From: Mesorhizobium sp. YIM 152430
GTDB taxonomy: Bacteria; Pseudomonadota; Alphaproteobacteria; Rhizobiales; Rhizobiaceae
Direction: 5' to 3'
NCBI RefSeq assembly: GCF_029210365.1
Contig: NZ_JARGES010000015.1
Location: 248,001 to 312,000 of the forward strand
Length of the DNA: 64,000 nt
Shown here: piece after piece, positions 18,045 to 28,332 of the stretch
Position numbering within the stretch: position 1 is the stretch's first letter
How the letters are laid out: each line of letters begins with the position of its first letter
Position numbers and translations under genes: made by a program
The notes under the pieces: generated by a model
What the model was told of the DNA's origin: nothing
Databases searched by the model: none
The model's input: the letters and a program-made list of their open reading frames with translations, nothing else

Positions 18045-19196
18045 ATGGCGCTGCATTTCGACAGAACCGAATTCGATTCCCGCCGCGACCGGCTGCTCAT
18101 CGAGATGGCCGATCGCAAGCTCGACGCGATCCTGCTTTTCGCGCAGGAGAGCATGTACTGGCTGACCGGCTACGACACGTTCGGCTTCTGCTTCTTCCAG
18201 TCGCTGGTCGTGAAATCCGACGGTTCGATGGTTCTTCTGACCCGCTCGGCCGACATGCGCCAGGCCAAGCACACCTCGACGATCGAGAACGTGGTCCTGT
18301 GGACCGACCGCGACAAGGCCGACCCGGCCGCCGATCTGCGCAACCTTTTGAACGACCTCGACCTGCTCGGCTGCCGCATCGGCGTCGAATACGACACGCA
18401 CGGCCTGACCGGCCACAATGCGCGCCTGCTCGACGAGCAGTTGAAGACATTCGGCAAGATCGAGGACGCCTCCGACCTCGTCTCACGCCTGCGCCTTTTC
18501 AAGAGCCCGGCCGAGATCAGGAAGGCCGAGCGCGCCGCCGCGCTCTCCGACGACGCGCTCGACGCCGCGCTGCCTTTGATCAAGCAGGGCGGCGACGAGG
18601 GCGCGATCCTGGCCGCCATGCAGGGCGCGATCTTCGAGGGTGGCGGCGACTATCCGGCCAACGAGTTCATCATCGGCTCGGGCGCGGACGCGCTTTTGTG
18701 CCGCTACAAGTCCGGCCGGCGCAAGCTGACCAAGACCGACCAGTTGACGCTCGAATGGTCGGGCGCCTTCGCGCATTACCACGCGCCGATGATGCGCACG
18801 ATCCTGATCGGCAAGGCGACCAAGCGCCACCAGGAACTCTACGAAGCCGCCCATGATGCGCTGCTCGCCGTCGAAAAGGCGATGGTGCCGGGCAACAGTT
18901 TCGGCGACGTCTTCGACGCCCATGCCAGGGTGATGGAGGCGCGCGGCCTGACCCGCCATCGGCTCAACGCCTGCGGCTATTCGGTCGGCGCGCGTTTCAC
19001 CCCGTCCTGGATGGACAAGCAGATGTTCTTTTCGGGCAATCCCGAGCCGATCGCGCCCGACATGACGCTCTTTGCCCACATGATCATCATGGATTCGGAC
19101 TCCGAGACGGCGATGACGCTCGGCCGCACCTACCTCACGACCGATGCCGCGCCCCGCGCCCTGTCGCGGCATGGCCTCGACTTGATCGTGCAATGA
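18045..19196 (+). CDS. M24-family (Xaa-Pro peptidase/creatinase-like) protein lacking the metal ligands
   Basis: 383 aa with creatinase N-terminal domain (1-150) and pita-bread C-terminal domain (155-380). In metal-dependent members the C-terminal domain has two Asp, one His and two Glu ligands. Here the first Asp region reads LTLEWSGAF, with Glu at about 237, and the second reads HAPMMRT in place of the usual SDxxRT. The GHGIG-type His motif reads GYSVG at about 311, and no clear closing Glu pair is seen. It is therefore unlikely to be a classical dinuclear peptidase; a creatinase- or ectoine-hydrolase-like hydrolase is possible. The ATG 18045 lies 3 bp after pgeF. Confidence 0.8.
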   Translation: MALHFDRTEFDSRRDRLLIEMADRKLDAILLFAQESMYWLTGYDTFGFCFFQSLVVKSDGSMVLLTRSADMRQAKHTSTIENVVLWTDRDKADPAADLRNLLNDLDLLGCRIGVEYDTHGLTGHNARLLDEQLKTFGKIEDASDLVSRLRLFKSPAEIRKAERAAALSDDALDAALPLIKQGGDEGAILAAMQGAIFEGGGDYPANEFIIGSGADALLCRYKSGRRKLTKTDQLTLEWSGAFAHYHAPMMRTILIGKATKRHQELYEAAHDALLAVEKAMVPGNSFGDVFDAHARVMEARGLTRHRLNACGYSVGARFTPSWMDKQMFFSGNPEPIAPDMTLFAHMIIMDSDSETAMTLGRTYLTTDAAPRALSRHGLDLIVQ

Positions 19197-19213
19197 CGGC
19201 ATAGTTTCAAACC

Positions 19214-19756
19214 ATGACCGCCTCGACGACCCTTTCGCGTGGATTCGCGCTGCTGACGGTGCTGGCTCTTGCCGGCTGCGCCGGTTCGAACGCGCTTCAG
19301 CCCAATGCGCTGACCAGCACGCAGGAGGAGGCGATCGCGGCCGCCTCGCCGAACCCGGCCGGCCGGCAGACGGCCTCGCTTGCCGCCGCGGCCAATCCGC
19401 AGCTTGCGATCCCGCCGGCGATCGGTGCGCCCGAAACCGCCATCGCGCCGCTCAACGCACGGCTCGTCGCACGGGCGCAGGAACTGGGCATTCCGCTCGG
19501 CGCTGCCGCCAGCGCGGACGGACTGACGATGAAGGGCTATTTCTCGGCCATCACCGAGGGGCAGCAGACGACCGTCATCTATGTCTGGGACGTGATCGAC
19601 GGCCAGGGCAATCGCCTGACCCGCATTCAGGGCCAGGAACGCGGCCCGCGCACGGCCGGCGAAGGCTGGACCAGCGTCGGGCCGGACATGATGCAGCGCA
19701 TCGCCGACCAGACGATCGACGCCTACGCATCCTGGCTTCTTGCCCGCGCCGGTTGA
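19214..19756 (+). CDS. Putative lipoprotein, unknown function
   Basis: 180 aa. The lipobox LALAGC places the acylated Cys at residue 22. An Ala/Pro/Gln-rich low-complexity linker runs to about residue 90. The C-terminal 90 residues (from ARAQELGIPLGAA) form a compact domain with MKGYFSAITEGQQTTVIYVWDVIDGQGNRLTRIQGQE that suggests beta strands. No family is recognised. It follows the M24-like gene by 17 bp and may belong to the same operon; Lgt encoded upstream would lipidate it. Confidence 0.75.
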   Translation: MTASTTLSRGFALLTVLALAGCAGSNALQPNALTSTQEEAIAAASPNPAGRQTASLAAAANPQLAIPPAIGAPETAIAPLNARLVARAQELGIPLGAAASADGLTMKGYFSAITEGQQTTVIYVWDVIDGQGNRLTRIQGQERGPRTAGEGWTSVGPDMMQRIADQTIDAYASWLLARAG

Positions 19757-19875
19757 ATCGGTCGCAAAGGACGGGACAGCCCAATTTGAATCGGGCTTGA
19801 ATCGGGAGCAAGGGTTGCAATCGCAGCGCTTGCCGGTAAAAGGCCGGTCAAATCCTTTGCCGGGGACCTCACTAC

Positions 19876-20808
<933 letters not shown>

Positions 20809-20811
20809 GAT

Positions 20812-20840
20812 TTGTCGATACCGAGCAAATAATATATACT
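20812..20840 (+). promoter_or_regulatory. Sigma-70-type promoter of vapBC
   Basis: TTGTCG (20812-20817), 17-bp spacer, TATACT (20835-20840). The region is strikingly AT-rich for this chromosome and starts directly after the prs stop codon. Confidence 0.7.
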
Positions 20841-20842
20841 TA

Positions 20843-20868
20843 GGCATAGACTCCAATGGAGGTATGCC
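20843..20868 (+). promoter_or_regulatory. Candidate VapB operator overlapping the ribosome-binding site
   Basis: ggcata-ga-ctcc-aat-ggag-g-tatgcc is an inverted repeat with one bulged base, placed just after the -10 box. It contains the GGAGG ribosome-binding site of vapB. Such palindromes are where VapB-VapC complexes repress their own operon. Confidence 0.6.
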
Positions 20869-20870
20869 GA

Positions 20871-21143
20871 ATGTCGCGAATTCATACCGCAAAGCTTTTC
20901 AAGAACGGCGCAAGCCAAGCCGTTCGTCTGCCTGCCGAATTCCGCTTCGATGGCGACGAGGTCTTCGTCTCGCGCGACGAGCGCACGGGAGATGTCACCT
21001 TGTCGAAGCGCCCATTGATGAAAAGCTGGGACGACTTTTTCGAACTTCTCGCAACCGTCGACGTGCCGACCGATTTTATGGCCGAGCGGCCATTGAATGT
21101 GGTGACGCCCGAGCGCGATCTGTTTGGCGAGGATGATCGGTGA
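20871..21143 (+). CDS. vapB: VapB-type antitoxin (AbrB/SpoVT fold)
   Basis: 90 aa. The N-terminal swapped-hairpin DNA-binding fold is MSRIHTAKLFKNGASQAVRLPAEFRFDGDEVFV. The C-terminal half, with WDDFFELLATVDVPTDFM, would wrap the toxin. It neutralises VapC and represses the operon. The start at 20871 has GGAGG 8 bases upstream; the in-frame ATG at 20856 precedes the RBS and is rejected. It overlaps vapC by 4 bases. Local GC content is visibly below that of neighbours, which suggests gain by transfer. Confidence 0.9.
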   Translation: MSRIHTAKLFKNGASQAVRLPAEFRFDGDEVFVSRDERTGDVTLSKRPLMKSWDDFFELLATVDVPTDFMAERPLNVVTPERDLFGEDDR

Positions 21144-21553
21144 GTGGCCTGCATATGCTGGACACGGATACCGCAAGCTATCTTTTGAAAGGCCGTTCGC
21201 AAATTGCCGCCAGTCGGCTTGCCGAAGTTCCCCCATCGTCCGTCTGCATTTCGGCGGTAACGCAAGCAGAGCTGCTTTATGGCTTGAAGCAATTGCCCGC
21301 CGACCATCGCCTGCATCAGGCGGTGCAGCAGTTTCTCCAGATTCTCCAAGTCCTGGCATGGGACGGCATTGCAGCCAGATGGTATGCCGACATCCGCTAC
21401 CGCTTGAAGACGACGGGCCAGCCGATCGGTGAAATGGACACCATGATCGCGGCCCACGCACTCGCAACGGGTGCCGCACTCATCACGAACAACACGCGAC
21501 ATTTCGGACGCATCGAAGCACCGCTGACGCTCGTCAATTGGACTATCGATTAG
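21140..21553 (+). CDS. vapC: VapC toxin, PIN-domain ribonuclease
   Basis: 137 aa PIN domain. The four acidic-site regions are MLDTDTAS (Asp about 8), TQAELLYGL (Glu about 44), GEMDTMIAAHA (Asp about 100) and ITNNTRHFGRI. Expected to cleave structured RNA such as initiator tRNA when free of VapB; the target is not predictable. It starts with GTG at 21140, overlapping vapB by 4 bases. Its stop codon overlaps that of the convergent chrA gene (TTAG). Confidence 0.92.
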   Translation: MSGLHMLDTDTASYLLKGRSQIAASRLAEVPPSSVCISAVTQAELLYGLKQLPADHRLHQAVQQFLQILQVLAWDGIAARWYADIRYRLKTTGQPIGEMDTMIAAHALATGAALITNNTRHFGRIEAPLTLVNWTID

Positions 21554-22875
21554 CCGCCGGCTAACACCCAGCCCATTCCCGCCAGTGCGGCCACCGCCAG
21601 AACCACGATCAGGTTGACGTGGAAGCGCAGGAGCGCGACCGCCGCTGCGATCGCGATCAGCGCTGCCGCCGCATCGAACGTCGCAAGTTCCGGCAACAGG
21701 ATGCGGAACGGCCCGGCCTGCACTTCTGAAAGCGCGCCGAACAGCACATGCAGGCCGAACCAGACGGCGAGATTTGCGATGACGCCGACCACCGCCGCCG
21801 TCACCGCCGAAAGGGCGTTTGCCAGCCAGCGGACGTTGCGCACCGTCTCGACATAGGGCGCGCCGGCGAAAATCCACAGGAAGCAGGGCACGAAGGTGAA
21901 CCAGAGCGTCACGACCGCGCCGGCAATGCCGCCCGTCAGCGGCTCGAACCCGGACAGCCGCGCGCCACCCAGGAAGCCGACGAAGACAAGCACCAGGATG
22001 AGCGGCCCCGGCGTGGTCTCGGCCAGCCCCAGCCCGGTCAGCATCTCGTCAGGACGCAGCCAGCCATAGATCTCGACCGCCTGCTGCGCGACATAGGCGA
22101 GCACCGCATAGGCCCCGCCGAAGGTGACTGCGGCCATGATGGAAAAGAATCCGGCCTGCTGGGCATAGACGTTCTGCGCGCCGGCGACGAGATGGAGCAG
22201 GACCAGCGGCAAGAGCCAGATCGAAAGCCAGATCGCCGTCGTGCGCAGGAAGCGCGGCCAACTCGGCCGGGCCCAGTCGGGCAGATCGCGCACCGGCGCG
22301 GCGCCGCCTCCCGCCTTGCCGTTGCTCGTGACGCCAAGCGCGCCGAGTGCGGCGGCGGCGAGAATGACGATGGGAAACGGAATCTGCAACAGCGCGATGG
22401 CGACGAAGGCGAGCATCGCGATCGCCACCATCGCCGGCCCCTTGAGCGCCCGCTTCGAGACCTTGATCAAGGCTTCAAGCACGATGGCGAGAACGGCGGC
22501 CTTGAGCCCGAAGAGAAGCCCCTGGACGATCGTGACCTCGCCGGCAACGATGTAGATGGCCGACAGGACGGTGATGAGGATCGCGCCGGGCAGGACGAAG
22601 AGCAGGCCGGCGATCAGCCCGCCGACCGTGCCCTTGAGCAGCCAGCCGGCATAGGTCGCAAGCTGCATCGCCTCGGGGCCTGGCAGCATCATGCAATAGT
22701 TGAGCGCGTGCAGGAAACGCGGCTCGTCGAGCCAGTCACGCTCCTCGACGAGTTCCCGATGCATCAGCGCGATCTGTCCCGCTGGCCCGCCGAAGGAGAG
22801 GAAGCCGATCTTCGCGAAGACGCGCGTGACCTCGCCGAGACTGGGATTGGAGGAATCGTGCACGTCGCCCGCCAT
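21550..22875 (-). CDS. chrA: Chromate transporter ChrA
   Basis: 441 aa with two homologous CHR domains and about 10-12 membrane segments. The first repeat has FLSFGGPAGQIALMHRELVEERDWLDEPRF and YCMMLPGPEAMQLATYAGWL; the second has VTFGGAYAVLAYVAQQAVE and GLAETTPGPLILVLVFVGF. Long-chain CHR proteins export chromate from the cytosol driven by the proton gradient; some members may move other oxyanions. No chrB regulator lies beside it. It converges on vapC with overlapping stop codons. Confidence 0.92.
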   Translation of the reverse strand: MAGDVHDSSNPSLGEVTRVFAKIGFLSFGGPAGQIALMHRELVEERDWLDEPRFLHALNYCMMLPGPEAMQLATYAGWLLKGTVGGLIAGLLFVLPGAILITVLSAIYIVAGEVTIVQGLLFGLKAAVLAIVLEALIKVSKRALKGPAMVAIAMLAFVAIALLQIPFPIVILAAAALGALGVTSNGKAGGGAAPVRDLPDWARPSWPRFLRTTAIWLSIWLLPLVLLHLVAGAQNVYAQQAGFFSIMAAVTFGGAYAVLAYVAQQAVEIYGWLRPDEMLTGLGLAETTPGPLILVLVFVGFLGGARLSGFEPLTGGIAGAVVTLWFTFVPCFLWIFAGAPYVETVRNVRWLANALSAVTAAVVGVIANLAVWFGLHVLFGALSEVQAGPFRILLPELATFDAAAALIAIAAAVALLRFHVNLIVVLAVAALAGMGWVLAGG

Positions 22876-23122
22876 GACCGTTTCGCGCGAAACTAGATCG
22901 CGCGCTCTGTCAGCTCAATGGCATATCCGATTCATTTCCAAGGGAAGTTTGTCGGCCGATGGCGACCCCGGAGCACCATTGCGAAGATTTGTTCAACCCG
23001 CGCTTGCGTCGATGCGGCTGGCGGCGGAAGATCGCCCGGACCGTCACGCGGCTGTCAGCCTGCCCGGCTAGAAGGCAGGTCATCGCGGCAGCGTCACTCG
23101 AAACCTCTAGGGATGGATTCTC

Positions 23123-24484
23123 ATGAAGATCGTATATGCGGCGGCTCTGGCAGCCGGACTCTCCACCGCGCTGACGCCTGCGCTGGCTCAGGACGCGACG
23201 ACGCCCGCGAACGAAACGCAGCAGGCCGCTCCGCAAAACCGGATCGACATCATCCGTCCCGACGCGCCGGAATTGGCCGAGCATGGCGATTTGCCGATCG
23301 GCGTGCGCACGGTCGAGGTGACGAACGCCGACCAGATCGACATCGCCAACACGACCGCCACTGGCGAACCCCCGCGCTACGAGCGCACGCTGACGCTCGA
23401 AATCTGGTATCCGGCCGCCGAAGGCACCGGCAATGAAGGAACCTACGAGACGGTCCTGCGCGACGGCGAGACCGAGGTCACGCTGACCGGGCGCGGCGTG
23501 CGCGACGCGGAGCCCGCGATCGAGGGCGGTCCCTATCCGCTCGTCATCATCTCGCACGGCTATCCGGGAAATCGATTCCTGATGAGCCACCTGGCCGAGA
23601 ACCTTGCCACCAAGGGTTATGTCGTCGCCTCGATCGATCATCTGGAATCGACCTATAGCGACCAGGGCGCGTTCGGCTCGACACTGGTCAACCGCTCGCT
23701 CGACCAGATCTTCGTCCTCGACGAGATCGAGCGCATGAGCGGCGAGGATGGCGAATTTCTTTCCGGCCTCGTCGACACGGAAAATACCGGCCTGATCGGC
23801 TATTCGATGGGCGGTTACGGCGCGGTCATCACCGCCGGCGGCGGCGTCACCGGGACGTCCGTCGGCTACGAATGGGGCGCGCCGGCCGGCACGCTCGCGA
23901 TCCACCAGGCAGGTTCCCCCGAACATGGCGAGCGCGCGGAAGATCGCATCAAGGCGGTCGTCGCCTTCGCGCCCTGGGGCCGTCAGCGCGGTTTCTGGGA
24001 TGCCGAGGGGCTGAAGGGCATCGAGACGCCAATCTTCTATGTTTCCGGGTCCGTCGACGATGTTTCGGGCTACGAGGACGGCGTGAAGATGCTCTATGAA
24101 GAGACGGTCAATGCCGAGCGCTATCTCCTGACCTTCGAGAACGCCAATCACAACGCGGCCGCCCCGATGCCGGCGCCCGCCGAAAGCTGGACGGTCTCGG
24201 AAAAGCTCGGCTACGCGCCCTTCGACCATTATGCCGACCCGGTCTGGGACACGGTGCGGATGAACAACATCGCGCAGCATTTCGTCACCGCCTTCCTCGG
24301 CAAGGAACTGAAGGGCGAGGAAGAAATGGGCGACTATCTCGACCTGATCGAGAACGCCGCCGACGGCGTCACCGCGCTCGACGACGAGGGCGAGCCGACC
24401 GACGCGCACACCTACTGGAAGGGCTTTGCCGACCGCACCGCCATGGGCCTGTCGCTGATGCACGCCATGCCGGCGGGCGAATGA
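23123..24484 (+). CDS. Exported alpha/beta hydrolase (PAF-acetylhydrolase / dienelactone hydrolase-like)
   Basis: 453 aa. A signal peptide (1-22, ending ALA) precedes a long N-terminal segment with TLEIWYPAAEG. The hydrolase core has the oxyanion region ISHGYPGNR and the nucleophile elbow GYSMGGYG. The acid may lie in YVSGSVDDVSGYED and the His in ENANHNAA. It resembles bacterial relatives of platelet-activating-factor acetylhydrolase, so an ester or lipid substrate in the periplasm is plausible but unproven. It ends exactly where the convergent LuxR-type gene ends (TGA abuts TCA). Confidence 0.8.
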   Translation: MKIVYAAALAAGLSTALTPALAQDATTPANETQQAAPQNRIDIIRPDAPELAEHGDLPIGVRTVEVTNADQIDIANTTATGEPPRYERTLTLEIWYPAAEGTGNEGTYETVLRDGETEVTLTGRGVRDAEPAIEGGPYPLVIISHGYPGNRFLMSHLAENLATKGYVVASIDHLESTYSDQGAFGSTLVNRSLDQIFVLDEIERMSGEDGEFLSGLVDTENTGLIGYSMGGYGAVITAGGGVTGTSVGYEWGAPAGTLAIHQAGSPEHGERAEDRIKAVVAFAPWGRQRGFWDAEGLKGIETPIFYVSGSVDDVSGYEDGVKMLYEETVNAERYLLTFENANHNAAAPMPAPAESWTVSEKLGYAPFDHYADPVWDTVRMNNIAQHFVTAFLGKELKGEEEMGDYLDLIENAADGVTALDDEGEPTDAHTYWKGFADRTAMGLSLMHAMPAGE

Positions 24485-25600
24485 TCAGCGCATGACATTG
24501 CGCAGCAGGGCGACCAGTTCGCCCTGCCTGTGCGTCTCGGTCTTGGCGAAGATCGACTTCAGCCGGTGGCGCGCCGTCTCGCGGGCGATGCCGAGAAACT
24601 CTGCCGCCCTATCGATGCTGTCGCCATTGGCAAGCAGGATCGCGAAGCGCGCCTCGGATTCGGTCAAGCCGAAGATCGACTGCAACGTCTCGGCACCCGT
24701 GCGCGGCCCCGCATCGGGGTCCCGCAAAAGGACGATGACGCGGGCCTCGCTGTGCAGCCGCGTGACGAAGGCCGGCAGGTCGACGATTTCCGCGACCAGC
24801 GGCCGCCGGCCCGGCCGAAGGATCGGGATCGGCACCGCGCGCGCCGCATCGGCATAGCCGGCCCGCATTCGCACCGCCTGTCCGATGAGCGTGTGCAGCG
24901 CGCGGTTGCTGTCGGCATGGATGGCGGTCAGCCGACCGCCGACGAGCCGGATCGCGCGCGGATTGCGGTCGAGCAGCGCACGCGCGGGCGCGTTCATCTC
25001 GATGACGGTCCTGTCGCCTGCTATCAGGACGGCGGCTTCCGAAAGCGAGTCGAGGATTTCGAGCCCGGTAATGCCGCGCGTGTTGTTGAAGAAGCCCGAC
25101 AGCTTGACCATCCTGCGCAGATGCGGAGCCAGTCGCTCCATCGACTTCGCCTCCTCCCGGGTGAAGAAGCCCTGATCGGTGCGCCGCAGCATCGGAACGC
25201 ACCAGGGCTGCCCGTCGACCTTGAAGCCGATCGCCGCAAATCCCGAATAGCCCCATTTGAGATAGAGCTCGTTATAGGTGGCGAGCGTCTTTCGTTCCTC
25301 GTCGCTCGCCAGATCGTGCTCGATGACGACTGTCTGGCCGGATGTGAGCAGCGGCCAGCCGCGATCCGCCCGGTAGTGGTCGACATACCACTCCCCGGTC
25401 ACGTAATCCTCCAGGAACTCGGTATAGGTCGCGGTCGCCGGCATCGCGACCGCCGCCGCTTCCACATCCTTGGGATAGAACATCGCGTCGGCCGCGCCGA
25501 AGACGCCCACGAGGTTGCGCAACGCCGTCGGCCAGTATTCCGGCGCGATGGTGGCTGCATAGCACTCGTCGAGCGCGCGATCGTAGATCGTCTCCGCCAT
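24485..25600 (-). CDS. LuxR-type helix-turn-helix regulator
   Basis: 371 aa. The C-terminal 60 residues form a LuxR HTH: FGLTESEARFAILLANGDSIDRAAEFLGIARETARHRLKSIFAKTETHRQGELV. Residues 190-300 look PAS-like (LDSLSEAAVLIAGDRTVIEMN). The N-terminal 180 residues, rich in aromatics (EWYVDHYRADRGW), have no recognised domain. There is no autoinducer-binding signature and no luxI nearby, so a metabolic or redox cue is more likely than quorum sensing. The start at 25600 follows GGAGGGG. Confidence 0.82.
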   Translation of the reverse strand: MAETIYDRALDECYAATIAPEYWPTALRNLVGVFGAADAMFYPKDVEAAAVAMPATATYTEFLEDYVTGEWYVDHYRADRGWPLLTSGQTVVIEHDLASDEERKTLATYNELYLKWGYSGFAAIGFKVDGQPWCVPMLRRTDQGFFTREEAKSMERLAPHLRRMVKLSGFFNNTRGITGLEILDSLSEAAVLIAGDRTVIEMNAPARALLDRNPRAIRLVGGRLTAIHADSNRALHTLIGQAVRMRAGYADAARAVPIPILRPGRRPLVAEIVDLPAFVTRLHSEARVIVLLRDPDAGPRTGAETLQSIFGLTESEARFAILLANGDSIDRAAEFLGIARETARHRLKSIFAKTETHRQGELVALLRNVMR

Positions 25601-25774
25601 GATCCCCTCCGCAAGGTCGCTTCTGTTCAAGCTTTGGCCCAGCGCAGCCGCCGTGGCGAAAGTCTAACCCGGAATTGACGCTACGGCAAAAACGGTGGCC
25701 CAAGAAAATCTCGCCCTGACGCAAGGCAAAGCGCATGGCTTGCGCTATAGGCAGCCAGGACCGGAGCCTGCCCC

Positions 25775-26977
25775 TTGACCGATACGACCGCCCAGCCTGC
25801 CAGACTTCCCGCCGAGACGACGGCCTTTGCCGTCATCTTCGCGATTTCCTTCTGCCACATGCTCAACGACGTGATGCAGTCTTTGCTGGCTGCGCTCTAT
25901 CCGATGCTGAAGGAGGATTACGGCCTCGCCTTCTGGCAGATCGGTCTTCTGACGATGGCGTTCCAGGTCACGGCCTCGCTGTTGCAGCCGGTCGTCGGGC
26001 TTTATACCGACCGCAAGCCGAAGCCCTATTCGCTCGCCTTCGGCATGGCGTCGACCCTGTGCGGACTGCTGCTGCTCGCTTTTGCGCATTCCTACGGGTT
26101 CCTGCTTCTCGGCGCGTCGCTGATCGGCATCGGCTCGGCGATCTTCCATCCCGAAGCCTCGCGCGTGGCGCGCATGGCGTCGGGCGGGCGCTACGGGCTG
26201 GCGCAGTCGCTGTTCCAGGTCGGCGGCAATTTCGGCACGGCCATCGGCCCGCTTCTGGCCGCCTTCATCGTGGTGCCGCGCGGTCAGGAAAGCGTCGCCT
26301 GGTTCTGCGCCGCCGCGCTCGCCGGCATGATCATCCTCTACCAGATCGGCAACTGGTATCAGCGCTACACCGCCGCGCGGAAGGCGAAGCCCGCCGCTAA
26401 CGCGGTGTCGCTGCCGCGCAACAAGGTGGTGGTCGCGCTCGTCGTGCTGGCGCTTCTGGTCTTCACCAAGAACATCTACATGGCGTCCTTCACCAGCTAC
26501 TACACCTTCTACGCCATCGAGCGTTTCGGCGTGACGGTGCCGCAATCGCAGATCATGCTGTTCCTGTTCCTCGGTGCGGTCGCGCTGGGCACGGTGCTCG
26601 GCGGCCCGTTCGGCGACCGCTACGGCTCCAAGACGGTCATCTGGCTGTCGATCCTCGGCATCCTTCCCTTCACCATGGCGCTGCCTTACGTGGGCTTCGA
26701 GGCGACTTTGGTGCTGACCTTCATCATCGGCGTGATGATCGCCTCGGCCTTTCCGGCCATCGTCGTCTTCGCGCAGGAACTGGTGCCCGGGCGCGTCGGC
26801 ATGATCGCCGGCATCTTCTTCGGCTTCGCCTTCGGCATGGGCGGCATCGCGGCTGCCGTGCTCGGCGTGGTGGCCGACGCGCGCGGCATCGAATTCGTCT
26901 ACGCGATCTGCGCCTTCCTTCCATTTCTGGGGCTATTGACTATCTTCCTGCCGAACATGCGCGAGGCGGCAGCGTAA
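25775..26977 (+). CDS. MFS transporter, fosmidomycin-resistance (Fsr) type
   Basis: 400 aa with 12 hydrophobic segments. Family hallmarks are ISFCHMLNDVMQSLLAALYPMLKEDYGL near the N terminus, the FHPEASRVA motif (about 127-135) and LGGPFGDRYGSK in the second half. Fsr proteins export fosmidomycin and other small compounds; the natural substrate is unknown. TTG at 25775, preceded by GGAG, is the likely start. The next gene begins 10 bp downstream, so cotranscription is likely. Confidence 0.85.
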   Translation: MTDTTAQPARLPAETTAFAVIFAISFCHMLNDVMQSLLAALYPMLKEDYGLAFWQIGLLTMAFQVTASLLQPVVGLYTDRKPKPYSLAFGMASTLCGLLLLAFAHSYGFLLLGASLIGIGSAIFHPEASRVARMASGGRYGLAQSLFQVGGNFGTAIGPLLAAFIVVPRGQESVAWFCAAALAGMIILYQIGNWYQRYTAARKAKPAANAVSLPRNKVVVALVVLALLVFTKNIYMASFTSYYTFYAIERFGVTVPQSQIMLFLFLGAVALGTVLGGPFGDRYGSKTVIWLSILGILPFTMALPYVGFEATLVLTFIIGVMIASAFPAIVVFAQELVPGRVGMIAGIFFGFAFGMGGIAAAVLGVVADARGIEFVYAICAFLPFLGLLTIFLPNMREAAA

Positions 26978-26987
26978 GCGGGAGACC

Positions 26988-28211
26988 GTGGAAGGCGGCG
27001 CCTTTTTTCAAGGCAAGGAGCCAGGTCCGATCTCCGATCCCGTCAGCCACTACGCCCCCAAGCTCAACCTGCTCGAGCGCCGCGCCCGCGATTTCCTTCA
27101 GGCGCGTGACCATGGCGGGCCCAGGACGCCCCTGACGCAAGCCGATCTCGCCGCCCTTCGCGCGATCCGCAATCGCGCCGTCATGCTGGCCGCGCTGTCG
27201 GGTACGATTTCGGGCATATTGATCGGCGGAACGGAAGTCTATCTGCGGCTGGTGGTGCTGAACGGCGACGAGTCCCGCTCCCTCATCGACGATCCGTGGC
27301 TGTGGGCGGCATTTTATGCCGGTGTCGGCGTCCTGACCGTGATCGAGATCGCCTTTCTCTACTGGAATGCGCTGCGGGCGATCACGCGCATCGGCGGGGT
27401 CGTCGGCGTGTCGATGAAATCGGGCAGCGGCAGCAATCTACTGGCGACCGGTCTTGCCCGCAGCGCGCTCGAAATGCCCAATCCGCAGACCGAGATATAC
27501 GGCATCGATCCATATGCGCTGATGCCACGCTGGCGCCTCCTGATCCAGAACCTGCTCTACAAGGCGAAGGTCGGCGCGACAAGCTTCGTCCTGCGCATCC
27601 TCTTGCGCCGCATCTTCGCCCGGGCGGTTCTGCGCGGCTATATCCCGCTTCTGGCCATACCGCTCTACGCGATCTGGAATGCCGTCATCACCTGGCGCGT
27701 CATGCGCGAGGCGCGGCTGCGCGCGCTTGCCCCCTTCGCGGTCGACCAGATTGTCCGCCGCATCGAAACGGCACTCCCCGATCCTTCGCAGAATGTGCGC
27801 TGCACATTGCTTCATGGCGCAGGCGAGATCGTGCGTCGCGGCAGCGATGCGCATCCAAGCTATGTTCTCCTCCTGTCGCATCTGCTGGACGTCCTGGGCT
27901 TTAAGGAAGAGGAGATCGACGTCGACTGGGAGCGCACGAGAAGGGAATTCCAGGCATTGCCGCAGGATGCGCGCCGCCAGATCGCAAGGATACTGGCCAT
28001 GTGCGCGCTCGTTGCCGGCCGCCCACGCTCGGCACAGCGCGAGCTCGTCGCGGAACTCCATGAGATGGCAAATCTGGAACTGCCCGCAAAGGCTCTGGCG
28101 CAGATGCACGGCCGGATGATCGACGGCCAGCCCTTCGCGCCCGGCGATGACGACGACCCCGCGCGGTTGCACGGTTCGGGAACTTCCGTTATAGACCCGC
28201 CACCCGCGTAG
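26988..28211 (+). CDS. Uncharacterised membrane protein
   Basis: 407 aa, GTG start. A soluble N terminus ([20 protein letters not shown]) precedes two long membrane segments (about 65-90 and 103-125). A Gly/Ser-rich stretch ([43 protein letters not shown]) follows, then two further hydrophobic helices up to about 245. The C-terminal 150 residues are helical and soluble, with [28 protein letters not shown], which recalls TerB-like folds. I do not recognise the family with certainty. It is 10 bp behind the MFS gene. Confidence 0.7.
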   Translation: MEGGAFFQGKEPGPISDPVSHYAPKLNLLERRARDFLQARDHGGPRTPLTQADLAALRAIRNRAVMLAALSGTISGILIGGTEVYLRLVVLNGDESRSLIDDPWLWAAFYAGVGVLTVIEIAFLYWNALRAITRIGGVVGVSMKSGSGSNLLATGLARSALEMPNPQTEIYGIDPYALMPRWRLLIQNLLYKAKVGATSFVLRILLRRIFARAVLRGYIPLLAIPLYAIWNAVITWRVMREARLRALAPFAVDQIVRRIETALPDPSQNVRCTLLHGAGEIVRRGSDAHPSYVLLLSHLLDVLGFKEEEIDVDWERTRREFQALPQDARRQIARILAMCALVAGRPRSAQRELVAELHEMANLELPAKALAQMHGRMIDGQPFAPGDDDDPARLHGSGTSVIDPPPA

Positions 28212-28332
28212 ACACCCTTGGAGGCAACGCGGGCGATCGCCGTTGGGATTTCCGGTTCCGGCGGCTTTCGACGTTTGCGGCACCAAGGCTTCGAGCCGTC
28301 GCAGGCGCTCCAGAAACCTGAAAGGAACTGCC

